The translations under genes were made by a program, and so were the position numbers. From Chloroflexota bacterium (GTDB lineage Bacteria > Chloroflexota > Anaerolineae > B4-G1): a stretch of DNA of 5,962 nt. Positions within the stretch are counted from its first letter, which is position 1, and each line of letters starts with the position of its first letter. Of this stretch, positions 1 through 4,960 are shown one piece after another. Below the pieces are notes generated by a model. That model did not search any database and had not been told where the DNA came from. It was given only the letters and a program-made list of their open reading frames with translations. The stretch spans positions 1 to 5,962 of the forward strand of contig JAAEPW010001106.1 in NCBI GenBank assembly GCA_024232355.1, in the 5' to 3' direction.

Positions 1-171
1 ATTCTTGGAGCAAATCAGGTGTTTTACGGGAATTCCTCAAGCTTTTCCGCCTTTTTCGTAGCGTTTTTATACTTGTAACCTGCTTTCTCTGCCAAGTTTA
101 GGATAATTTAATAACTGGAAAAGCCCTATTCCTGTTGCCTTTCATATGCCTTTAGCAAAAAGTGTCTGGTA
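1..171. other. AT-rich sequence without a recognisable gene
   Basis: This stretch is AT-rich with several T runs, and no frame carries an open reading frame of useful length. On the minus strand, bases 107 to 24 read as a short lysine-rich tail (NATKKAEKLEEFP, then TAA at 26-24). A stop lies not far upstream, so it could be the tail of a decayed gene but cannot be called one. The plus-strand frame of the downstream transposase remnant continues open back to a TAA at 112-114, but the residues there do not resemble a transposase. Confidence 0.4.
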
Positions 172-387
172 GTGAAAATACGGAAAGGAAACGGGGCTCA
201 GAATTTTGCTGTTTTACGACACATCGCTCTGAATTTGCTCAAACAAGAGAAAACGGCCAAATGTAGCACTAAAAACAAACGTCTCAAGGCTGGGTGGGAC
301 GAGAACTACCTACTCAGAGTCTTGTTGTGGCGATTGCTCTTCACCCACCGCCTGGATGCTCCCTTATCCTCTGTGCGATTCAAATGA
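172..387 (+). pseudogene. C-terminal remnant of an ISAs1-family transposase
   Basis: The first 50 or so residues of this 71-residue frame read like the very end of ISAs1-family (H-repeat type) transposases. The recognisable blocks are RKGNGAQNFAVLRHIALNLL, then EKTAK, then NKRLKAGWDENYLLRVL. Intact family members are several hundred residues long, so only about the last seventh is present, and the catalytic DDE region is missing. The similarity begins abruptly near base 180; the frame stays open further upstream but reads unlike a transposase, which suggests deletion or truncation there. The last 20 codons (from about base 328) do not look like the family and are probably read-through past the lost natural stop. 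The remnant is convergent with mobA. Identification rests on recalled family sequence, not a search. Confidence 0.75.
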
Positions 388-448
388 CGCACCACTTGGC
401 TAGAAAATCATTTATGTATCTAGACAAAAGTCGCATTTGATTGCTCTT
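332..448. repeat. 10-bp direct repeat, possible relic of an insertion-sequence end
   Basis: GATTGCTCTT occurs exactly at 332-341 and again at 439-448. Both copies lie just downstream of the recognisable part of the ISAs1-like transposase remnant. The second copy, in CATTTGATTGCTCTTG (434-449), resembles the terminal repeat of ISAs1 elements as I remember it (a CATGCGATTGCCCTG-like end). It would place the right end of the element about 60 bp after the remnant's stop and 25 bp beyond the mobA stop. The assignment is tentative, because two similar decamers in AT-rich sequence may be chance. Confidence 0.25.
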
Positions 449-473
449 GGGCTCCAGGCAGTTTATTCTCCAA

Positions 474-1079
474 TCATTTGACCTCTACCATTACCTCAGC
501 CACAACTGTGCGCCACTCTTTGGGAGTATTGATATTACGGAAGGAACGCAAGCCAGGGTCCAGGTGCTCAATCTCGGTCGGATCCACGTAGCGCGTCCGC
601 ACATCGTCGTAGAAACAGAACGCTTGGCGCTCGCCGGCGCGGATGGCGGATTCGATGACAGGCAGGCAGCTTTTACGGTAAACGGCGTGCAGCGGTTCCA
701 GCCACTCGCCCGGCCGCAAGACAACCAGGTCTATGTCTGTCGCAGCCTGGGCAAACCACGCCATCACGGCAGGGTCCAGAAACGGCATATCGCAGCCCAC
801 TACCAATGCCAGATCATAGGTAGCAGCCCGTAACCCAGCGTGAATTCCCCCCAAGGTTCCCACGCCAGGAAAAACGTCCGTCACACTGCGGTCGGCAAAG
901 GGGGCATAGAGTTGGGTATCGGTGGCGGCGATGATGATTTCATCGGCGACAGCTCGCAACCGTTCGGCAATCACCGCAATCATAGGGCGATCGGCCAGGT
1001 CCAGCAACGCCTTGTTGCGCCCCATTCGGTGGCTGGCACCGCCCGCCAGAATTACCCCGGTGAGTCCGTTCTTTGTCAT
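474..1079 (-). CDS. mobA: Molybdenum cofactor guanylyltransferase MobA
   Basis: MobA transfers GMP from GTP to molybdopterin-type molybdenum cofactor, giving the guanine dinucleotide form (bis-MGD) used by nitrate reductase and other DMSO-reductase-family enzymes. It acts in the cytoplasm. The 201-residue product is of normal length for the family (E. coli about 194). Visible signatures are the N-terminal nucleotide-binding loop LAGGASHRMGRNKALL (11-26), TLGGIHAGL (75-83), GCDMPFL (95-101) with the probable Mg-binding Asp97, PLHAVYRK (129-136), and the C-terminal FRNINTPKEW (180-189), a family hallmark. The start is ATG at 1079, 5 nt after the mobB stop. No good Shine-Dalgarno sequence is visible upstream, so translation is probably coupled to mobB. 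It is the last gene of the unit. Its presence beside nar genes suggests dedicated cofactor supply for NarG. Confidence 0.95.
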   Translation of the reverse strand: MTKNGLTGVILAGGASHRMGRNKALLDLADRPMIAVIAERLRAVADEIIIAATDTQLYAPFADRSVTDVFPGVGTLGGIHAGLRAATYDLALVVGCDMPFLDPAVMAWFAQAATDIDLVVLRPGEWLEPLHAVYRKSCLPVIESAIRAGERQAFCFYDDVRTRYVDPTEIEHLDPGLRSFRNINTPKEWRTVVAEVMVEVK

Positions 1080-1084
1080 ATCTG

Positions 1085-1582
1085 CTACATCAACGTCTCG
1101 ATCAGGTCAGCCAGACCAACCACGTCGTCCAAGCTAAATTTAGGCAGGTCATACGGCACTGCCACGTCGGTGACTAAGGCCAAGAGTTCGTCTGACGTGC
1201 AGATTGGCTCTGTGCTCCGCTCCGCCCGAACTATCTCTACCTTGAGCTTGCCTGTCCGTTTGTAGCCCTCGGTCAGAATGACGTCCACGCCGTTGATGGT
1301 GGCGGTGATTTCCTCCAGCGTCGGCTCACGATCCACGCGACGGATAGCGGCCACCTTATCTGGCGCGGCGATGACCACGTGATCGCTGCCCGCCTGGGCG
1401 TGACGCCAGGTGTCCTTGCCCGGCTGATCGATTTCAAAACCGGGATGGGAGTGATGCTTGATCGTAGCCACCCGGTAGCCGCGCTGCTTGAACTCGCGGA
1501 TCAGCTTTTCCAGCAGCGTCGTTTTGCCAGACTTGGAGCGTCCCACTATGCAGATGGTGGGCGGGGTCTTGGACCAATTCAT
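1085..1582 (-). CDS. mobB: Molybdopterin-guanine dinucleotide biosynthesis adaptor MobB
   Basis: MobB is a small P-loop GTP-binding protein that works with MobA in forming or delivering the guanine dinucleotide molybdenum cofactor; in E. coli it is helpful but not essential. The 165-residue product has a Walker A loop GRSKSGKT (14-21), the family block IKHHSHPGFEIDQPGKDTWR (41-60) followed by HAQAGS (61-66), and LTEGYKRTGKLKVEIVR (103-119). All are typical of MobB. The frame is open further upstream, but ATG at 1582 is chosen for two reasons. GGAGG lies 8 nt before it, and similarity to the family starts at PPTICIVG right after it. The first 149 nt overlap the 3' end of the upstream fmdE-like gene in another frame, and mobA follows after 5 nt. 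Confidence 0.93.
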   Translation of the reverse strand: MNWSKTPPTICIVGRSKSGKTTLLEKLIREFKQRGYRVATIKHHSHPGFEIDQPGKDTWRHAQAGSDHVVIAAPDKVAAIRRVDREPTLEEITATINGVDVILTEGYKRTGKLKVEIVRAERSTEPICTSDELLALVTDVAVPYDLPKFSLDDVVGLADLIETLM

Positions 1583-2147
1583 AATATGCACCTCCAGCAC
1601 AGGCACGGCACAGCACGTGGCCGTTGTTGCGTACCTCGCGCCGATCGTTGATTCCCTCGCCACACCGGTCGCAGCGCACCCGGCTGACCGGTGGCCCCGG
1701 CATGTCCTCCTCGGGCACGATCAGTCGGACCTCCTGTACGGCCATCAGTTCCTCGTCTGGCATAGCAGCATAGGCTGCCGTCTGGACCGCGTGGCGACCG
1801 CCGTTCACGTGTGGGGCATAGGCTGGCGCTCGTTCCCGTGCATCTTCCAACGCCGTTACCCGTACCGCCCGGCCGGTGTTCGTATCCACAAAGGTGGCGG
1901 CCAGTTTGCCATAATCCACGTGTTTCATCGTGCGCTTGCCCAGCCGACAGCCAGTCACACTGCCGATGGCGTCAGCCGCGCAGCGGTCAATCTCCAAGTA
2001 CACCAACAGCCGCTTGCTGGCACGTGGCTCGTCAATGCCCAGTGCACGGCAACCGGCCAAGGCCATACGCACGCCGAGCACCTGGCCCGGGCACAGGTGC
2101 CCGTGGACGGTGGCCGCTTCATTTAATAACGTATCTAGGTCGCGCAT
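1434..2147 (-). CDS. FmdE-family protein with C-terminal zinc ribbon
   Basis: The family is named after subunit E of the tungsten/molybdenum formylmethanofuran dehydrogenase of methanogens, but it is widespread in bacteria next to molybdo-enzyme and cofactor genes. Its biochemical role is not settled, and I infer a part in Mo cofactor handling for nitrate reductase. The 237-residue product has the N-terminal HGHLCPG motif (15-21), a middle block DRCAADAIGSVTGCRLGKRT (54-73), and a zinc ribbon with Cys159, Cys162, Cys180 and Cys183. ATG at 2147 is preferred to the in-frame ATG at 2186. An AAGGA lies 7 nt before it, the HGHLCPG domain begins close after it, and the upstream start would overlap the transporter gene. 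Proteins of this kind usually end soon after the ribbon (here about residue 189). The remaining 48 residues are encoded within the start of mobB and look unlike a domain, so they may come from a lost stop, a frameshift or a sequence error. Confidence 0.85.
   Translation of the reverse strand: MRDLDTLLNEAATVHGHLCPGQVLGVRMALAGCRALGIDEPRASKRLLVYLEIDRCAADAIGSVTGCRLGKRTMKHVDYGKLAATFVDTNTGRAVRVTALEDARERAPAYAPHVNGGRHAVQTAAYAAMPDEELMAVQEVRLIVPEEDMPGPPVSRVRCDRCGEGINDRREVRNNGHVLCRACAGGAYYELVQDPAHHLHSGTLQVWQNDAAGKADPRVQAARLPGGYDQASLPSRF
1591..1595 (-). promoter_or_regulatory. mobB ribosome binding site inside fmdE
   Basis: GGAGG lies 8 nt before the mobB ATG at 1582 and decides that start against the longer open frame. 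The same bases encode the Gly-Gly of CAGGAYY at the end of the FmdE zinc ribbon, so one stretch serves both protein sequence and translation initiation. Confidence 0.8.
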
Positions 2148-2154
2148 CGTGATT

Positions 2155-2159
2155 TCCTT
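2155..2159 (-). promoter_or_regulatory. Ribosome binding site of the FmdE-family gene
   Basis: AAGGA, within AAAAGGAAA, lies 7 nt before ATG 2147. It supports the short start over the in-frame ATG at 2186, which lies inside the end of the transporter gene. Confidence 0.7.
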
Positions 2160-2172
2160 TTCATATATCAGA

Positions 2173-3225
2173 CTATGCTTTCGCACTAGCCTCAGTAGAG
2201 ATCAGGCCGCTTACCAACCTGATGATTAACCCAACAAAAGTGACCAGCCAGGCAAAGAGTGCCACGTAGACAAAGTAGCGGGGAATCACGGACAGGAACG
2301 GCAGCTCAATAGCCTTGGCTAACTGAAACGTGCAGGTGGTGTACATACCCAAGGGAAAGACCAAGCCCCAGTATTGGGGATCGTACGTAAAAGGAAAGCG
2401 TTTGTAAAAGTGTCGCCAGGCGCCCAGGATGAACAGCAGCGGAATCCACCACGTACTTGTGATCCAGAAAAAGAGCGTGAATCCCTTTAAAAAGGGCAGC
2501 AACCCTTGCAGGAATGTCCATTGGGAGGCGTTCAGTAGGAGCGTGGCTCCGGCCAATGTAGAGATGGCGACTGCGCCAGTGTTGATCCAATACGGTGGCC
2601 CCAACTGTTTTGGCTCCAATCGGAAGAAAAGCAGGCGGTAAAAGATCAGCGATATGATGAGGATGTACAACATACCGCCCAACAGGTACATGACCAGCGC
2701 AAAGAAGAGGAGCACCTCTTGCCAGGCTGCAAAACGAGGAGCGATCAACGTGCCCAGGATGCAGATGGATTGTGTGGACACGACGACCACCAGCCACGCG
2801 CCATTTATCCCGGTGTCCAGGCTAGGTTTTTCCTCACGCACTATCGCGGCTGTAAAGAACGAGTAGATCAAGATGAACCACAGGATAACCCCCAGCCACC
2901 AAAGTATGCTCGCCGTGGCCAGGTCTCCCGCCAGGACCACAAACTGGGTCCCCAGCACACACGTCCCGGCCACCACGGTAAAAAAGCCGGGGCCCCGGGC
3001 GTGGTTGGCCAGGTCTGCCACCAGGTGCGAAAAGTACCGCAGCAAGCGACCGAGCGTAAAAAGCCACAGTATCCCGTAGGCCACTTTGTTGATCTGAAAG
3101 AGCAATCCGGCTATCGTTTTCATCCCCAACAGATTACTGGCAATAGAGACGATGCCGGTAGCCATCACCAGGGCAAAGTAACCAGGAAACAGGTTGCGCA
3201 TTCCGTGTTTGATGTTGTTTATCAT
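2173..3225 (-). CDS. TDT / SLAC1-TehA family membrane transporter
   Basis: This is an inner-membrane protein of the tellurite-resistance/dicarboxylate transporter (TDT) family, which includes TehA, yeast Mae1 and Ssu1, and plant SLAC1 anion channels. The 350-residue product is hydrophobic throughout with about ten membrane segments, the family's usual number. Family-like motifs are [17 protein letters not shown] (13-29), [17 protein letters not shown] (210-226), a [10 protein letters not shown] segment (259-268), and [12 protein letters not shown] (285-296), the block near the second-last helices that marks the family. The start is ATG at 3225, with GGGAGG 10 nt upstream; a TTG at 3243 is in frame but overlaps that site. 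It sits 30 nt after narI in the same unit. Known members move small anions (chloride, nitrate, sulfite, malate). The location suggests nitrate uptake, nitrite export or a related anion, but this is inference. No NarK-type transporter is seen in the window. Confidence 0.88.
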   Translation of the reverse strand: MINNIKHGMRNLFPGYFALVMATGIVSIASNLLGMKTIAGLLFQINKVAYGILWLFTLGRLLRYFSHLVADLANHARGPGFFTVVAGTCVLGTQFVVLAGDLATASILWWLGVILWFILIYSFFTAAIVREEKPSLDTGINGAWLVVVVSTQSICILGTLIAPRFAAWQEVLLFFALVMYLLGGMLYILIISLIFYRLLFFRLEPKQLGPPYWINTGAVAISTLAGATLLLNASQWTFLQGLLPFLKGFTLFFWITSTWWIPLLFILGAWRHFYKRFPFTYDPQYWGLVFPLGMYTTCTFQLAKAIELPFLSVIPRYFVYVALFAWLVTFVGLIIRLVSGLISTEASAKA

Positions 3226-3235
3226 GAGTCTTTGG

Positions 3236-3241
3236 CCTCCC
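3236..3241 (-). promoter_or_regulatory. Ribosome binding site of the TDT transporter gene
   Basis: GGGAGG lies 10 nt before ATG 3225, in the short narI-transporter gap. It rules out the in-frame TTG at 3243 as the likely start, since that codon would lie upstream of the site itself. Confidence 0.75.
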
Positions 3242-3255
3242 AATTCTTTTGGATG

Positions 3256-3948
3256 TTATGATTCCTTCATTTTGTCTGCTCGTCCCCGCCGGTTCCAGAT
3301 CACCACCTGGTAAGGTCGCCACAGGTACGTGATGGGGAACGTCACCAGGTGCACCAGGCGGGTAAAGGGGAACAGAGCCACGACGAGAAAGGCGCTCAAA
3401 AAATGCAGCTTGGGTATCAGGGGGAGGGTGGTGACGTACTCTATCTGGGGGTTGAATTTCAGCAGCGAGATCAACCAGGGCGCGGCTGTGTGTGCGTACC
3501 AGACGGATCCCCAGCGGTACGAAAAGGCCACCCAAAAGCCCAGCACCACCTGAGCCAGCAGGGCCACCAGCATCACCCAATCCATCACCGAGGTGACGAC
3601 CAGGAGCCGGGAATTCCTCATCCGTCGCAGGATCAGCAAGCTCAACCCGGCCATCGTCACCAGCGTCAACGCTAGGCCCGTTATCTCCATTACGTAGAGG
3701 CGCGCCGGAGGGCCGAGCAAGGCCGTCCAGGCGCCCGGGAACAGGACCGCCAGCAAATGGACCAGCAGGATGATGGATATCCCATAATGCCAGGGCACTG
3801 AACCCCAAAACAACTGCCGATTCTCCATAAACTGAGAGGATAGGCTGGTATAGGAAAAACGATCGTTAAAGTAACGATACGCGCCCACGATGACGGCCAG
3901 GCCAACGGCCACGTACGGAAAACCTACGAAAAGTATCACGTCAATCAT
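3256..3948 (-). CDS. narI: Respiratory nitrate reductase gamma subunit NarI (diheme cytochrome b)
   Basis: NarI anchors the NarGH complex to the cytoplasmic side of the membrane. It oxidises quinol and passes electrons through two b hemes to NarH. The 230-residue product is close to E. coli NarI (225) with five predicted membrane helices. The four heme ligands are all present: His54 (in GSVPWHYG), His64, His182 (in PKLHF) and His200 (in RLVHLVTFP). Their spacings of 10 and 18 residues are the same as for E. coli His56/His66 and His187/His205. The positively charged tail after TYLWRPYQVV is also typical. ATG at 3948 has GGGGAGG 8 nt upstream. It follows the small inserted gene by 34 nt instead of following narJ directly, as is usual. 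A Nar-type nitrite oxidoreductase subunit would look alike. Confidence 0.95.
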   Translation of the reverse strand: MIDVILFVGFPYVAVGLAVIVGAYRYFNDRFSYTSLSSQFMENRQLFWGSVPWHYGISIILLVHLLAVLFPGAWTALLGPPARLYVMEITGLALTLVTMAGLSLLILRRMRNSRLLVVTSVMDWVMLVALLAQVVLGFWVAFSYRWGSVWYAHTAAPWLISLLKFNPQIEYVTTLPLIPKLHFLSAFLVVALFPFTRLVHLVTFPITYLWRPYQVVIWNRRGRADKMKES

Positions 3949-3956
3949 TGTTCATT

Positions 3957-3963
3957 CCTCCCC
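3957..3963 (-). promoter_or_regulatory. narI ribosome binding site
   Basis: GGGGAGG lies 8 nt before the narI ATG. The surrounding GGGGAGGAAT closely resembles the GGGAGGAAT in front of the small upstream gene. The two sites therefore flank the low-GC gene with almost the same sequence. Confidence 0.75.
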
Positions 3964-3982
3964 ATTTTGTAGTCGGAACGGA

Positions 3983-4300
3983 TTAGATGTTGGAAGCTAT
4001 CCGATCACTAATCCATTCCCGAACATTGCTGCAAACGTTTCCTGCCTGTTTCATAGTTTCCTTCATTTCCTCTGGAGGTTCCGAGCCCAAAAACGCTTCC
4101 AAATCAGGTATCTCAAAAAAACCAATATATTGGGGCACCTCATCACCTCGAAGCACTTGATTTAGCGTGAATAACTGCCAATTCTGACAGTATTTTGACA
4201 TTGTTGGTGTGCCAAACTTTTCCATATATTCCATAACCCCTTTTTCATTCTCTGGCAAGACCTCGAACGCATAAAAGAACAAGTTTTTCGTTTTTGACAA
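3983..4300 (-). CDS. Small unrecognised protein inserted between narJ and narI; possible dimeric alpha-beta barrel
   Basis: I cannot name this 105-residue protein. No signal peptide, membrane segment or metal motif is visible; it has two cysteines (43 and 92 from the TTG start), so it is probably cytoplasmic and soluble. The apparent order is a strand (NLFFYAFEV), a helix through EKGVMEYMEKF, strands around NWQLFTLNQVL and PQYIGFFEIPDLEAFL, a second helix (PEEMKETMKQ) and a last segment ending ISDRIAS. This recalls ferredoxin-like dimeric alpha-beta barrel (NIPSNAP/ABM-like) proteins, as an inference from pattern only. TTG at 4300 is chosen because GGGAGG lies 7 nt upstream; the upstream TTG at 4315 overlaps that site. 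GC is about 41% by hand count, against about 60-65% in sampled parts of narJ and narI, and it breaks the usual narJ-narI adjacency. Both point to later acquisition. Strand, spacing and a strong ribosome site argue that it is translated with the operon. Confidence 0.75.
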   Translation of the reverse strand: MSKTKNLFFYAFEVLPENEKGVMEYMEKFGTPTMSKYCQNWQLFTLNQVLRGDEVPQYIGFFEIPDLEAFLGSEPPEEMKETMKQAGNVCSNVREWISDRIASNI

Positions 4301-4307
4301 GACAATT

Positions 4308-4313
4308 CCTCCC
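4308..4313 (-). promoter_or_regulatory. Ribosome binding site that sets a TTG start for the small gene
   Basis: GGGAGG lies 7 nt before TTG 4300, and no ATG or GTG is placed at a usable distance. The site makes TTG the best start, although TTG starts are generally weak. Confidence 0.7.
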
Positions 4314-4378
4314 AATTACTGTGTTTCTCGTTTAACAAGCATCCCACACTTTCAACTATGTCAGCAATCGTCAATAGG

Positions 4379-4957
4379 TTATTCGACTGCCACCTCACCA
4401 TGCTCCTCCCGGAGCACTAGCAAAAGCGCTTGGATAACCCCACTGTAAGGATTATCACCATTCTCCCCAAACGTCTGCGCCATCTTGTCCACGGCCGGGA
4501 TCACTCCCTCGCCGACCAGCGTCTGAGCAAACTCCCCCGTCCCGCCCAGCGCCAGAAAGCGCAGGATGACGGGCAGGTGATCCGGCAACTCGTTCTCGAT
4601 TGTAAAGTCGCGCGCCCGGTAGCCCTCGTTGAGCCGGGCCAGGAACGCCCCACGCTTGTAGCTTTCGCCAAAGAGTTGGTACCCCACGTAGGGATAACAG
4701 ACTACCTGCAAATCAAAGGTGCTGGTATAAAGCTCCTCCAGGCGATCCGATGGTGTCTGCTCCACAAAGGCGCGAAACTCATCCACCAAGGTGGCCGCCT
4801 CCGGATTAACCGTCGGTAGCAAGTCGGTGCACGCTTTCGCCTGCCCGGCGAGATCGGTGTGGGTGGGATATTCCAAGAGATCGGCGAAGAGCCGGTAAAG
4901 GTGGTGGATAGTTTGATCCCTTGTGATGGGTATAGTCGAGCTATCTGTCATCGTCAT
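4379..4957 (-). CDS. narJ: Nitrate reductase assembly chaperone NarJ
   Basis: NarJ is a cytoplasmic chaperone of the TorD/NarJ family. It binds apo-NarG and holds it for molybdenum-cofactor insertion and membrane attachment, and is not part of the final enzyme. The 192-residue, mostly helical product has the family's core from LEELYTSTFDL (73-83) through YPYVGYQLFGESYKRGAFLA (88-107), then the hallmark ELPDHLPVILRFLAL (123-137). It is shorter than E. coli NarJ (236), lacking part of the C-terminal tail, but similar to many other bacterial NarJ. The start is ATG at 4957, 3 nt after narH, with GGGGAGG 7 nt upstream inside the end of narH; an in-frame ATG two codons later is less well spaced. 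The tight join to narH implies coupled translation. A 78-nt gap follows, before the inserted small gene. Confidence 0.93.
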   Translation of the reverse strand: MTMTDSSTIPITRDQTIHHLYRLFADLLEYPTHTDLAGQAKACTDLLPTVNPEAATLVDEFRAFVEQTPSDRLEELYTSTFDLQVVCYPYVGYQLFGESYKRGAFLARLNEGYRARDFTIENELPDHLPVILRFLALGGTGEFAQTLVGEGVIPAVDKMAQTFGENGDNPYSGVIQALLLVLREEHGEVAVE

Positions 4958-4960
4958 AAC

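Noticed and set aside
24..107. Short lysine-rich peptide frame on the minus strand ending in KKAEKLEEFP
   Set aside because: It looks protein-like, but it is under 30 codons with a stop upstream, no start signal and no recognised family.
390..473. Possible terminator after mobA (CTAGA ... TCTAG around 400-426)
   Set aside because: The 5-bp inverted repeat is short and AT-rich with a loop too long to be convincing, and no T-run follows a GC-rich stem on the minus strand.
441..833. Plus-strand open frame of 130 codons opposite mobA
   Set aside because: It lies wholly antisense to the well-supported mobA gene and has no family resemblance.
1488..2126. Plus-strand open frame of 212 codons opposite fmdE/mobB
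   Set aside because: It is a long antisense shadow typical of GC-rich coding sequence, and the minus strand carries clear FmdE and MobB motifs.
3134..3808. Minus-strand open frame of 224 codons overlapping narI
   Set aside because: It is an alternative frame of narI, rich in Pro/Gly/Arg with no recognisable motif, while the narI frame has all heme ligands.
4162..4401. Minus-strand frame overlapping the narJ end and the small gene
   Set aside because: It has no ribosome site and no family resemblance, and it shares bases with the better supported small gene in another frame.
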